Both the position numbers and the translations under genes were made by a program. From assembly GCF_000746085.1 (NCBI RefSeq), contig NZ_KN050805.1, forward strand, positions 124,001 to 188,000: DNA of 64,000 nucleotides, written 5' to 3'. Positions 36,330 to 45,226 of the stretch are shown here, piece by piece. Positions within the stretch are counted from its first letter, which is position 1, and each line of letters begins with the position of its first letter. The stretch comes from Methylocapsa aurea (GTDB lineage Bacteria; Pseudomonadota; Alphaproteobacteria; Rhizobiales; Beijerinckiaceae). Under the pieces are notes generated by a model. That model was given only the letters and a program-made list of their open reading frames with translations, did no database searches and had not been told where the DNA came from.

Positions 36330-37751
36330 TTAACCACGACGGATCAAGCGGGCGGCGAAAAATCCATCAAGGCCGGCAAGCCGCGTCTCGGCCGCCGGAA
36401 GATGCGAGGACAATGTCCGCAATTCACCGTTTTCGTTCAGGATTTCGGTTACGTGACCAACCTCCGCGGGATCGATCGGCAACCGCATCACATCAGGATT
36501 GCGCCGAAGCAGAGCCGAGATCTGCATCTCGCCCTCCTCCGGTTCGATCGAACAGGTACAATAGACGATTCGCCCGCCCGGCTTCACGAGTTCGACTGCC
36601 TTGTCGAGCATGCGCGATTGCGCGAGGGTCAGCGCGGCGATGTCGCTCGGCTTCTTGATCCAGGCGATATCGGGGTGACGCCGGATGGTTCCGGTCGCAA
36701 GACAGGGCGCATCGACCAGAATGGCATCGAAGGGCGGCGCCTTGAGATTGACGATATCGGCGACGACGACGTCGGCGTGAAGACGCAGCCTTTCGAAATT
36801 GGCGGCGAGCCGCTTCAACCTTTCGGCGGAGCGGTCGATCGCGACGACTTCTGCGCCCGCCGCCGCGAGTTGCGCCGCCTTGCCGCCGGGAGCCGCGCAA
36901 AAATCGGCGACCCGCGTCCCCGGCGCAACCTCAAGGAACCGCGCCGGCAGAGCGGCGGCCGCGTCCTGAACCCACCATTCGCCATCCGCGAATCCGGCGA
37001 GTTCCGTCACCGGCTGATGGCTCCGCAACCGCAACGATCCGGTCGGCAACAGCACTGCTCCAAGACGCTCCGCCCAGACCAGAGGATCCGATTTGACCGT
37101 GAGGTCGAGCGTCGGCTCCTCCCGATTGGCGGCGGCGATGGCGCGCGCCAGGTCCTCGCCATAGGTCTTGCGCCAGCGCGCCGCCAGCCAGGGCGGAGTG
37201 TCATGGTCGAGCGGATCGCTTTGGGCGAGGATCTTCTCCCGCTCGCGCGCGAGATTGCGCAACACGCCATTGACGAGAGCGGCGTAGGGCGCATTCTTCG
37301 ATTCGAGACGGGTCATGCGGACGGCGAGATCGACGGCGGCGTGATCCGGGACGTCCAGGAAGAGGATTTGCGCCGCCGCGACGATCAAGGTCCATTCAAG
37401 ATGCGCGGCCTGGCGCGGCAGACCCTTCTCCATAAGCTCGGCCAAGGCCGCCCGGATCGTGCCGAGCCGGCGCAGCGCGACGGTGACGATGGAGCGCGCC
37501 AAGCTGACGTCGCGGGCGTCGAGTCCGCCGAGCCGGGCGGGGATCGCCCCCGCCGAAAAGCACTCGTCGAGGGAATGCGCTTTGGCGACGATGTCGCAAA
37601 GGATCGCGGCGGCGGCGAGACGGACCGGCAAGCCCGGCTGCTGCTCGGCGATCAGCCTTTGCGCCTCGGCGGAAACCATTTGGCCGGGACGGTTCAGCGA
37701 CGCCTTGCGGGTCCGACGCCGATCCACCGGCGGGCGCGGAGGTGCGTTCAA
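36330..37751 (-). CDS. rsmB: 16S rRNA m5C methyltransferase RsmB/NOP family
   Basis: 473-aa SAM-dependent RNA methyltransferase. The N-terminal NusB-like RNA-binding domain covers about residues 40-190, then the Rossmann fold: DFCAAPGGKAAQLAAAG (SAM binding), VDAPCLATGTIRRHPDI (the first catalytic cysteine, PC motif) and VYCTCSIEPEEGE (TC motif cysteine). It ends GFFAARLIRRG as usual for the family. The ATG start is at 37751; the first 25 residues are proline/arginine-rich. It is divergent from the DUF1674 gene, an arrangement often seen in this order. Confidence 0.9.
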   Translation of the reverse strand: MNAPPRPPVDRRRTRKASLNRPGQMVSAEAQRLIAEQQPGLPVRLAAAAILCDIVAKAHSLDECFSAGAIPARLGGLDARDVSLARSIVTVALRRLGTIRAALAELMEKGLPRQAAHLEWTLIVAAAQILFLDVPDHAAVDLAVRMTRLESKNAPYAALVNGVLRNLAREREKILAQSDPLDHDTPPWLAARWRKTYGEDLARAIAAANREEPTLDLTVKSDPLVWAERLGAVLLPTGSLRLRSHQPVTELAGFADGEWWVQDAAAALPARFLEVAPGTRVADFCAAPGGKAAQLAAAGAEVVAIDRSAERLKRLAANFERLRLHADVVVADIVNLKAPPFDAILVDAPCLATGTIRRHPDIAWIKKPSDIAALTLAQSRMLDKAVELVKPGGRIVYCTCSIEPEEGEMQISALLRRNPDVMRLPIDPAEVGHVTEILNENGELRTLSSHLPAAETRLAGLDGFFAARLIRRG

Positions 37752-37874
37752 ACTCAGGCTCCGCTGCGAAGGCTTTGGCTAAGAATCATAGGCTTTTCTA
37801 ACATGATCGGTTAGGCTTTGCGTAGAGTTTCCTGCTCAATCCCAAAGCTTCTCGGCGTCTTCAAGGCAATTATT

Positions 37875-38087
37875 GTGGATCAACTGAAGAATACGAAAAC
37901 AAATCCAACTCCAGAGTCGCCTCGCAAGACGCTGCCCCCTGAGGCCCAACGCGCGCTCGCCGAAGCGGAGGAGCGCCGCCGGCTTGCCGCGCCAAAGGAG
38001 GCTCCAAAAGAAATCAATGGCCGCGACGGTCCAGAACCGGTGCGCTACGGTGATTGGGAAGTGAAGGGCATCGCCAGCGATTTTTAA
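37875..38087 (+). CDS. DUF1674 (SDHAF4-like) succinate dehydrogenase assembly factor homologue
   Basis: 70-aa protein ending GPEPVRYGDWEVKGIASDF, the conserved C-terminus of DUF1674/SDHAF4, which in mitochondria helps mature flavinylated SdhA. The N-terminal half is charged and likely disordered. The GTG at 37875 follows AAGG at a suitable distance; the frame is open upstream but unlike the family. Its role in bacteria is inferred from the eukaryotic homologue. Confidence 0.82.
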   Translation: MDQLKNTKTNPTPESPRKTLPPEAQRALAEAEERRRLAAPKEAPKEINGRDGPEPVRYGDWEVKGIASDF

Positions 38088-38109
38088 GATTGTTTGCGAT
38101 GACGCCTCT

Positions 38110-39192
38110 TTATGCGCTCAACCCGCCTACCAGCGTCGGCAGATCGAGCGGCCGGAACCCGTAATGCCTGAGCCACCGGATGTCGGCCTCGAAGAAGGCG
38201 CGAAGGTCCGGCATGCCATATTTCAACGTGGCGATGCGGTCGATGCCGATTCCCCAGGCGAAACCTTGGTAGACATCGGGATCGAGCCCGCAATTGCGCA
38301 GCACGTTTGAATGCACCATGCCACATCCCAGAACCTCGAGCCAATCCTCGCCCTCGCCAAAGCGAATCTCGCCGCCTTTGCGCGCGCATTGGATATCGAC
38401 TTCCATCGAGGGTTCGGTGAACGGAAAGAAACTCGGCCGGAACCGCATCTTCACCTCGCTCACCTCGAAGAAGGCCTTGAAGAACTCCTCCAAGATCCAT
38501 TTCAGATGGCCAAGATTGGCGGAGCGGTCGATGACCAGGCCCTCGACCTGATGGAACATCGGCGTATGGGTCTGGTCCGAATCGCAACGATAGGTCCGGC
38601 CAGGGCAGATCACCCGGATCGGCGGCTTTTGCGTCAACATCGTGCGCACCTGGACCGGGCTCGTATGCGTGCGCAGAACCTTGCGCTGGCCTTGGGCGTC
38701 CGGATTAAAGAAGAAGGTGTCGTGCATGTCGCGCGCCGGATGATCCGGCGGAAAATTCAGTTTGGTGAAGTTGTAATCATCCGTTTCGATGTCCGGCCCT
38801 TCGGCGATGGAAAAGCCCATATCGGCGAAGATCGCGGCCAGTTCGTCCATGACTTGCGACACCGGATGGATGCGGCCGAGCTCGATCCCGCGCGCGGGAA
38901 TGGGCAAAGTGACATCGACCGTCTCGGTCTTGAGGCGCGCTTCGAGCGCCGCCTCCTTCAAGAGTGCGCGCCGCGCGGCCAAGGCTTCAACGACGCTATC
39001 CTTGAGCGCATTGATCGCCGCCCCTTCGGCCTTGCGCTCATCAGGCGCCATCTTGCCGAGCCCCGACAGAAGCGCCGAAATCGAACCTTTCTTGCCGAGC
39101 GCCGCGACGCGGACCGCCTCGAGCGCGGCCTCGTCGGCGGCGGCCGCGATCTCGGCCAAAGTCTTGCTGTGCAGCGCTTCCATCTCGGACAT
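38110..39192 (-). CDS. pheS: Phenylalanine--tRNA ligase subunit alpha
   Basis: 360-aa class II synthetase alpha subunit that activates phenylalanine. Its N-terminal coiled coil (residues 1-85) is followed by the catalytic core with [48 protein letters not shown] (motif 2), [19 protein letters not shown] and [18 protein letters not shown] (motif 3). The ATG at 39192 matches relatives that start MSE(M/I)E; a GTG ten codons upstream is possible. pheT, normally just downstream, is absent: the next gene in that direction is the oppositely oriented DUF1674 gene. Confidence 0.95.
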   Translation of the reverse strand: MSEMEALHSKTLAEIAAAADEAALEAVRVAALGKKGSISALLSGLGKMAPDERKAEGAAINALKDSVVEALAARRALLKEAALEARLKTETVDVTLPIPARGIELGRIHPVSQVMDELAAIFADMGFSIAEGPDIETDDYNFTKLNFPPDHPARDMHDTFFFNPDAQGQRKVLRTHTSPVQVRTMLTQKPPIRVICPGRTYRCDSDQTHTPMFHQVEGLVIDRSANLGHLKWILEEFFKAFFEVSEVKMRFRPSFFPFTEPSMEVDIQCARKGGEIRFGEGEDWLEVLGCGMVHSNVLRNCGLDPDVYQGFAWGIGIDRIATLKYGMPDLRAFFEADIRWLRHYGFRPLDLPTLVGGLSA

Positions 39193-39364
39193 GTTCGGGG
39201 CCGTCTCAACCACTTGCGTCACTATTTCGCGTCAACCGGCTTGTGCCATGCGCGCGCGCGGATGTCGAGGCGGCGCGGCGGAGGTCAAGTCCGTTGACAG
39301 CCCAACCCCGCGTCGCTAGGAGTGAGCCGGCCGCTGCAATGCAGCATGAACATGGAAGCTCGCC

Positions 39365-40405
39365 ATGGTAAAACGCGTTGTCGTCGCTGTCTTGTCTCTT
39401 GGCTGCCTGTGGACGTCTCCTATCCTCGCCGACGAGGATTTGCTGGCGCGGGCGCGGCAGCTATTCGATCCGATCCCGCTCGCTCCCCCCGCTCTGCCCG
39501 GCAACCCCGCGACGCCAGCTAAGGTCGAGCTTGGCAAGAAGCTCTTTTTCGAACCGCGCATCTCCGCCAGCCACGCCATCAGCTGCAATTCCTGTCACAA
39601 TTTAGGGCTTGGCGGCGCCGACGCCGAGCCGACCTCCATCGGCCATAATTGGCAGCGCGGCGGACGCAACGCTCCTACCGTGCTGAATGCAGCGTTCAAT
39701 CTGTCCCAGTTCTGGGACGGCCGCGCCAAGGACCTCGAGCAGCAGGCCGGAGGCCCGATGGTCAATCCGGTCGAGATGGCCTCGGCGACGGAGCGCGTCG
39801 TCGAGCAGATCAAGGGCATTCCGGGCTATTCCGCCGCCTTCGCCGCCGCCTTTCCGGACGACTCGGACCCGATCACGCAGGCCAATGTGCAAAAGGCGAT
39901 CGCCGTATTCGAAGGAACGCTGATCACCCCCAACGCGCCGTTCGACCGGTTCCTGAAGGGCGCGGCCGACGCGCTTGCGCCCGAGCAGAAGGAAGGCTTG
40001 GCGCTGTTCATCGCCAAAGGGTGCGCGGAGTGCCACAATGGACCCAATGTCGGCGGCGGCATGTATGCGCCTTTCGGCGTGGTCATCAAGCCCGGCGTCG
40101 AATATATGCCGGCGAATGACAGGGGAAGGTTCGCGGTCACGAAGGACATAGAAGACCAGAATGTCTTCAAGGTGCCGACGCTGCGCAACATCGCCTTGAC
40201 GGCGCCCTATTTCCACACCGGCAAAGTCTGGGATCTGCGTCAGGCCGTGGCTCTGATGGGCGCAAGCCAGCTGGGCGACCAGCTCAATGGCGAAGAAATC
40301 GACAAGATCACCGCCTTTCTCGGCAGCTTGACGGGCGACCAGCCGAATGTGACCTATCCCATTCTGCCGCCCAACGTCTCCACAACGCCGCGACCGGAGC
40401 TGTAG
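39365..40405 (+). CDS. Dihaem cytochrome c peroxidase (CcpA/MauG family)
   Basis: 346-aa periplasmic protein with a signal peptide (residues 1-22, cleavage near LAD) and two haem c attachment motifs, CNSCH (about residues 76-80) and CAECH (about 219-223). The order HAISCNSCHNLGLGGAD...WDGRAKDLEQQAGGP...FKVPTLRNIALTAPYFHTG is that of bacterial dihaem peroxidases, which reduce H2O2 with electrons from cytochrome c or azurin/cupredoxin. MauG-type relatives instead oxidise a protein residue; no mau genes are near, so a peroxidase is more likely. It is monocistronic. Confidence 0.9.
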   Translation: MVKRVVVAVLSLGCLWTSPILADEDLLARARQLFDPIPLAPPALPGNPATPAKVELGKKLFFEPRISASHAISCNSCHNLGLGGADAEPTSIGHNWQRGGRNAPTVLNAAFNLSQFWDGRAKDLEQQAGGPMVNPVEMASATERVVEQIKGIPGYSAAFAAAFPDDSDPITQANVQKAIAVFEGTLITPNAPFDRFLKGAADALAPEQKEGLALFIAKGCAECHNGPNVGGGMYAPFGVVIKPGVEYMPANDRGRFAVTKDIEDQNVFKVPTLRNIALTAPYFHTGKVWDLRQAVALMGASQLGDQLNGEEIDKITAFLGSLTGDQPNVTYPILPPNVSTTPRPEL

Positions 40406-40462
40406 CCGCCGTTTTGCGGCGCAGCTGGATCGCCTCGGCGCGCCGAGGCGATGGATTTCGGA

Positions 40463-40780
40463 TCATCTGGTGACCGATGCGATCCAATCGAGATAGGCCG
40501 GCGCGCCTTTCTCGATTGGAATCTCGATGATTTCCGGATTGGCGTAAGGATGCGCGGCGCGGATCGCCGCCTCGACATCCGCGTAGTCAGCGCGCTTGAT
40601 CTTGCACAACAGCATCAACTCGCGCGCCTCTTGCACCGCGCCTTCCCATTGATAGAAGCTTTCGATCGGAAAAATCTGGACGCAGGCGGCGAGACGCTCG
40701 CCGATCAGCAACCGCGCGATCGACTCCGCATTCGCGCGATCGGCGCAGGTCGTCATGACAAGCGCATATGTCGTTTCCAT
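40463..40780 (-). CDS. cutA: Divalent-cation tolerance protein CutA
   Basis: 105-aa trimeric cytosolic protein. MTTCADRANAESIARLLIGERLAACVQIFP is the family N-terminus and the IESFYQWEGAVQEARELMLLCKIK and HPYANPEIIEIPI blocks follow. CutA binds divalent copper in vitro; its physiological role is unclear. It lies 54 bases downstream of the aminopeptidase gene in the same direction and may be co-transcribed with it. Confidence 0.93.
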   Translation of the reverse strand: METTYALVMTTCADRANAESIARLLIGERLAACVQIFPIESFYQWEGAVQEARELMLLCKIKRADYADVEAAIRAAHPYANPEIIEIPIEKGAPAYLDWIASVTR

Positions 40781-40834
40781 CGGATCGCCCTATCCGCCTC
40801 GTCCTACCATCGCTACTGCTGGGCGGATGGGCCG

Positions 40835-42655
40835 CTATGCTCGGATGCGCTTCGTCGCGCTAGTCAACCAGCGCCGCACATCCGGCTCGACCAGGGGCGA
40901 AATCTCGCGCCGCACGCGGGCGTGATAGGCATTGAGCCAGGCGATTTCCTCCTTGTCGAGGAGCTTTGGCTCGACCAGGGCAAGATCGATCGGCGCCAGC
41001 GTGATCGTCTCGAAACCGAACATTTCCCGTTCCGCGCCGGCGATTTCCCGGGGCTCCACCACGATCAAATTCTCAATGCGGATGCCCCAGTGGCCGGCAT
41101 GATAAAAGCCTGGCTCGTTCGACAAGATCATGCCGGGCTCCAGGGCCGCCGATCCCAGCTTCGAAATGCGCTGAGGTCCTTCATGCACCGATAGATAGGA
41201 CCCGACGCCATGCCCCGTCCCATGGTCAAAGTCGAGACCGGCCCGCCAGAGCGGAAGTCGCGCCAAGGCGTCGATTTGCGCGCCCGACGCGCCTTTCGGA
41301 AAAACAGCCCGCGCGATCGCGATATGCCCCTTGAGCACCCTTGTGAATCGATCGCGCATCTCGGCCGTCGGTTTGCCGACGGCGAGCGTGCGCGTGATGT
41401 CTGTTGTGCCATCCTCATATTGGCCGCCGGAATCGATCAGGAAAATGCCTTTGCCAATCTTGCGGTTGGTCTTGATGCTCACGCGATAATGCGGGATCGC
41501 CGCATTAGGCCCGGCAGCGGCGATTGAGGGAAATGAGACGTCCTTCAGCTTGCGCGTTTGCCGCCTGAAGGTCTCGAGCGCTTGCGCCGCGTCGATCTCG
41601 GTGAGTTCTCCCGCCGGCGCATTGAGCGAAAACCAATGCAGGAAGCGCACAATCGCGGCGCCGTCTCGGAGTTGAGCCCTGCGCGCTCCGGCGAGTTCAG
41701 CGGCGTTCTTGCGCGCTTTCATCAAGGCGACTGGATCTTGCCCTACATCGATAAGTCCGCCCGCCACCTTCACGATCGAGGTCAGCTTGGCGGGCGCCGT
41801 GGCGGCGTCGAAAAGCACGTGCTTGCCTCGTCTGCCAAGATCTTCGAGATCGCCCTCAAGGCGGTCTGGCTCCTCGATGTCGGCGAGGCTGCAGAGCTGG
41901 TCCCGCAACCCATTGTCGAGCTTGCGCGCATCGACATAAAGACGCGGCTTGCCCTCTTTCAAGATCAGGGCGAAGGCCAGCGGCAGCGGCGTATGCGAGA
42001 CATCGGCGCCGCGAATGTTGAAGATCCAGGCGACGGCATGCGGATCGCTGATCACCAAGGCGTCCTTGCCCTTGAGCGCAGCGCCGGCGCGGGCAAGCTT
42101 CTCGGATGCGCCTTCTCCGGCGAGCTTGCGCGGATGCAAGCGGATCCTGCCGAGCGGCGGCGCCGGACGATCGGTCCAGATCGCATCGATCGGGTTCGGC
42201 TCGATGGCGACGAGTTCGGCTCCCGCGAGTTGCGCCGCCTTGCCAAGGCTCTCCACCTGGAGCGGCGTGTGCAGCCAAGGATCGTAGCCGAGCCGAGCCC
42301 CCCGGCTCAGATTCTCCTCAAGCCATTTCGAAGGGCTGGTCTCCGCCATGGCGACAGGCTTGAAAATCGAAACGTCGACTTGGTCCTTGACCGCCAGCGC
42401 ATAGCGGCCATCGACGAAGATCGCAGCGCGATCGCGCAACACAATCGCGAGCCCCGCCGAGCCGGTAAAGCCGGAAAGCCATGCGAGCCGCTCTTCGGAG
42501 GGGGCGACATATTCATTTTGATGCCGATCGGCGCGGGGGATGAGAAAGCCATCGAGCCCGAGGCGATCGAGTTCGGCGCGCAAAGCCGCGAGCCGCGCCA
42601 CGCCCTGCGAAGGATCGGCCTGATCCTCAAAGGTTTGGAAAACACATTCGAACAT
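40835..42655 (-). CDS. Xaa-Pro aminopeptidase P (M24B family)
   Basis: 606-aa metallopeptidase removing N-terminal residues that precede proline. The N-terminal creatinase-like domains are LIPRADRHQNEYVAPSEERLAWLSGFTGSAG and the middle domain, and the C-terminal pita-bread domain holds the dinuclear metal ligands: D in LIDSGGQYEDGTTDITRT, H in HGTGHGVGSYLSVHEG, E in LSNEPGFY and E in GIRIENLIVV. The length is that of the long eukaryotic-like form common in alphaproteobacteria. It is likely transcribed with cutA. Confidence 0.92.
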   Translation of the reverse strand: MFECVFQTFEDQADPSQGVARLAALRAELDRLGLDGFLIPRADRHQNEYVAPSEERLAWLSGFTGSAGLAIVLRDRAAIFVDGRYALAVKDQVDVSIFKPVAMAETSPSKWLEENLSRGARLGYDPWLHTPLQVESLGKAAQLAGAELVAIEPNPIDAIWTDRPAPPLGRIRLHPRKLAGEGASEKLARAGAALKGKDALVISDPHAVAWIFNIRGADVSHTPLPLAFALILKEGKPRLYVDARKLDNGLRDQLCSLADIEEPDRLEGDLEDLGRRGKHVLFDAATAPAKLTSIVKVAGGLIDVGQDPVALMKARKNAAELAGARRAQLRDGAAIVRFLHWFSLNAPAGELTEIDAAQALETFRRQTRKLKDVSFPSIAAAGPNAAIPHYRVSIKTNRKIGKGIFLIDSGGQYEDGTTDITRTLAVGKPTAEMRDRFTRVLKGHIAIARAVFPKGASGAQIDALARLPLWRAGLDFDHGTGHGVGSYLSVHEGPQRISKLGSAALEPGMILSNEPGFYHAGHWGIRIENLIVVEPREIAGAEREMFGFETITLAPIDLALVEPKLLDKEEIAWLNAYHARVRREISPLVEPDVRRWLTSATKRIRA

Positions 42656-42700
42656 GGCGCCAGCCTAGAGCCAGTTCCCCGCCCCCGCAATATGCGCCGA

Positions 42701-43162
42701 TTATTTTGGCGCGCCCTCCGCATTTTCGAGCGGGTGACCTGGCAGGCAACCAGCTTTCCAGCGCAACCCAAGATCGCGCAACTCTGCTTCAAGGCATTCC
42801 ACCTCGAGCCGCAGAGCGCCCCCCGCGGAGAAGATGAGCGCCACCTCGCCCGACGGCGGCTCCGTCTCTTTGAACGAAATGCTGAGAAGATTGAGGATTG
42901 CGCCCTTGTCCCGCTGCGAGAACCCCGCACATGAGACCTTGAAAACACGCTCGAAATGCAGCCCGGTGCGGCAGCGCTCCAAAACGCCCTGATTCGCCTT
43001 CACCCAATCGAACCTCGACGAGACAATGGCGAACCGCTTCGAATGCGGCAGATAAGCCATGTCGCCGACACGGACCAATGCGTCCTGAAGATTGGCCGAG
43101 ATGACGCCAAGATCCTCGCTATCCATGGCGACCAATCGAAGGAGATCCGGCAGTGGCGTCAC
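42701..43162 (-). CDS. DUF2948 family protein
   Basis: 153-aa protein. LVAMDSEDLGVISANLQDALVRVGDM and RFDWVK, LHFERVFKVSCAGF match the DUF2948 family, which is typically encoded between murA and hisD. Here it is 202 bases downstream of murA in the same direction; hisD does not follow, and the aminopeptidase does instead. The function is unknown. The GTG at 43162 gives the family-like N-terminus. Confidence 0.85.
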   Translation of the reverse strand: MTPLPDLLRLVAMDSEDLGVISANLQDALVRVGDMAYLPHSKRFAIVSSRFDWVKANQGVLERCRTGLHFERVFKVSCAGFSQRDKGAILNLLSISFKETEPPSGEVALIFSAGGALRLEVECLEAELRDLGLRWKAGCLPGHPLENAEGAPK

Positions 43163-43364
43163 GTTACGTTACTCTCATCGGAAAGAGCTGCGCGCTCGGT
43201 CATAGCTTTTAGCCATACGGATTGAATTTTCGCGAGCAAGGAGCCCCCCGGCGCCTCCGCCAAGGGGCTGGCGTCAGCGGCGCTGGTTGTTCCACCCTTG
43301 GCGTCGAACTTTCGATTCTGCCTGATTTCCTTCGGAAAGCCAGCGTCATTTCCGAAACAATGGT

Positions 43365-44660
43365 TTAGGCGTGGCCGGAGAGCCGCTCGATGATCGCGCC
43401 GCAGCCGCCCAGCTTGTCCTCGAGATGTTCGAAGCCGCGATCGAGATGATAAACGCGGTTGACCATGGTTTCGCCCTGCGCCGCAAGCGCCGCGATGACG
43501 AGCGACACCGAAGCGCGGAGATCCGTCGCCATTACCTGGGCGCCTTGGAGCTCGTCCACCCCTTCGACCAAGGCGACGTCGCCCTCGAGTTTTATGCGGG
43601 CGCCGAGCCGGGCGAGTTCCTGCACATGCATGAAGCGGTTTTCGAAAATTGTTTCGGTGATCTTCGAATGCCCCTTGGCCTTTGTCATCAAAGCCATGAA
43701 CTGGGCCTGCAAATCGGTCGGGAAGCCGGGAAACGGAGCCGTCGAGACATCGACCGGCATGATCCCGGCGCCATTGCGCCGCACCCGAAGCCCCTCATTG
43801 GTGACGGAAACGCTCGCCCCAGCCTGCTCGATCGCGTCGAGAGCGCTTTGCAAAAGCCCGGCCTCGGCGCCTTCCAAAAGCACATCGCCGCCCGCCATGG
43901 CGACCGCAATCGCATAAGTTCCCGCTTCGATGCGATCGGGCAAGACGGTGTGGCTTGCGCCCGAAAGGCTGCCAACTCCCTCGATCTCGATGATGGACTG
44001 CCCGGCGCCCTTGATCTTGGCGCCCATCTTGATGAGGCAATCGGCGAGATCGACGATCTCCGGCTCGCGCGCCGCATTGACGAGAAGCGTGTGGCCCTTG
44101 GCCAGGGAGGCGGCCATCAGCGCCGTATGCGTGCCGCCGACCGTCACCTTCGGAAAATGAATTTCCGCGCCGATCAATCCTTTCGGCGCGGTGGCGTGAA
44201 CATAGCCCGCCTCGATCTCGACGCTGGCGCCAAGCTTTTCCAGCGCCATGATGAGCAGGTCGACCGGCCGTGTGCCTATGGCGCAGCCTCCTGGCAGCGA
44301 AACCTTGGCCTCGCCCATCCGCGCAAGAAGCGGCGCGACGACCCAAAAGCTCGCGCGCATTTTGGAGACAAGCTCATAGGGCGCCATCGTATCGACAATC
44401 GTTCGCGCGGAAAGATGGATCGCCCGGCTGGCGCGCGGCGCCGCTCCCGGCCGCCGTCCATCAACCGAATAATCGACGCCGTGATGACCAAGAATGCGCA
44501 GCAGCATGCCGACATCGGCGAGACTGGGCACATTTTCGAGGGTGAGCGTCTCGGCTGTGAGAAGCGAAGCGATCATCAGCGGCAGTGCCGCGTTCTTGGC
44601 GCCGGAAATCCGAATGACGCCGTTCAGCGTTTGCCCGCCGACGATGCGAATGCGATCCAT
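43365..44660 (-). CDS. murA: UDP-N-acetylglucosamine 1-carboxyvinyltransferase
   Basis: 431-aa enzyme of the EPSP-synthase fold that transfers enolpyruvate to UDP-GlcNAc, the first committed step of peptidoglycan synthesis and the target of fosfomycin. The reactive cysteine lies in [14 protein letters not shown] (position matching Cys115), with the N-terminus [48 protein letters not shown] and [17 protein letters not shown] are family blocks. The ATG at 44660 is preferred over the preceding TTG. A small gene ends 18 bases upstream. Confidence 0.97.
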   Translation of the reverse strand: MDRIRIVGGQTLNGVIRISGAKNAALPLMIASLLTAETLTLENVPSLADVGMLLRILGHHGVDYSVDGRRPGAAPRASRAIHLSARTIVDTMAPYELVSKMRASFWVVAPLLARMGEAKVSLPGGCAIGTRPVDLLIMALEKLGASVEIEAGYVHATAPKGLIGAEIHFPKVTVGGTHTALMAASLAKGHTLLVNAAREPEIVDLADCLIKMGAKIKGAGQSIIEIEGVGSLSGASHTVLPDRIEAGTYAIAVAMAGGDVLLEGAEAGLLQSALDAIEQAGASVSVTNEGLRVRRNGAGIMPVDVSTAPFPGFPTDLQAQFMALMTKAKGHSKITETIFENRFMHVQELARLGARIKLEGDVALVEGVDELQGAQVMATDLRASVSLVIAALAAQGETMVNRVYHLDRGFEHLEDKLGGCGAIIERLSGHA

Positions 44661-44678
44661 CAATCCCCCGATTCGAGC

Positions 44679-44900
44679 CTACCGCTCGTGAAAACTGCTT
44701 CCCTTTTCGAGCGCCGCGGCCTCGTCCTGGCTGGCCTCGCGCGCCCGGCGGTCGCGGCTTTGGGCCTTGCGCCGGTTGAGGTTAGCCCGCAGCGCTTCGG
44801 CGAGACGCTGGCGCTCGGCCGCTTTCTTGCGCGCATTGGCTTCGGCGGCGTCCTTGCCATCTGGCGCGGACAGATCCTCCCCCTTGCCGGACGCCCCCAT
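44679..44900 (-). CDS. Small charged hypothetical protein upstream of murA
   Basis: 73-aa, very hydrophilic protein rich in Arg, Lys, Ala and Glu with the core LAEALRANLNRRKAQSRDRRA, a short motif seen in small proteins encoded beside murA in Hyphomicrobiales. Probably a single long helix. It shares direction with murA (18-base gap), so translation and transcription are likely linked. No function is known. Confidence 0.65.
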   Translation of the reverse strand: MGASGKGEDLSAPDGKDAAEANARKKAAERQRLAEALRANLNRRKAQSRDRRAREASQDEAAALEKGSSFHER

Positions 44901-45061
44901 GCAGTCACCCTCGATTATTGCTTCAAATCAGACAGCGGCGCATTTTTCTGAGAAATGTAGTAAAATGTCTTTAAGGCCGAGGCAAGGCTACCCGCTTGCC
45001 TAACCGGCGCGCCTATGTCACATACGCCGGCGCCTTGTAACCTGAAAGCGCGCCCCGCGAG

Positions 45062-45136
45062 GCTGCGGTAGCTCAGTGGTAGAGCACTCCATTGGTAATG
45101 GAGAGGTCGACAGTTCAATCCTGTCTCGCAGCACCA
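45062..45136 (+). tRNA. tRNA-Thr (anticodon GGT)
   Basis: GCTGCGG/TCGCAGC acceptor stem, D-arm AGCTCAGTGGTAGAGC, anticodon stem CTCCA/TGGAG around TTGGTAA (anticodon GGT), T-arm CGACAGTTCAATCCTGTCT, discriminator A and encoded CCA. It is the integration site of the following element; its 3' 23 bases are the left attachment core, so the tRNA remains intact. Confidence 0.98.
45114..45136 (+). repeat. attL core of the prophage-like element
   Basis: TTCAATCCTGTCTCGCAGCACCA: the T-arm and acceptor end of tRNA-Thr. The same 23 bases recur exactly at 62461-62483, where the rest of a tRNA is missing. Confidence 0.95.
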
Positions 45137-45191
45137 GCCAAGCCCTTGTTTTCAAAATATTCCCTTGAAAAATCAGCCTTTTCCATTCTGA

Positions 45192-45210
45192 TGTAACAAT
45201 CCGTGTTACA
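45192..45210. promoter_or_regulatory. TGTAACA inverted repeat, candidate integrase arm site
   Basis: TGTAACA and TGTTACA, exact reverse complements, separated by five bases and located 55 bases from attL. The same TGTAACA motif occurs at 62367 and 62391 just inside attR, and as TGTTACA at 62542 beyond it. This is consistent with recombinase arm binding, and it also lies just upstream of the integrase start, where it could serve in autoregulation. Confidence 0.5.
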
Positions 45211-45226
45211 AACTGAATGGTGCGGA

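Noticed and set aside
36258-37814. A 518-codon plus-strand frame over rsmB
   Set aside because: Mirror frame of the methyltransferase, which has the PC and TC catalytic motifs; no start signal or family resemblance.
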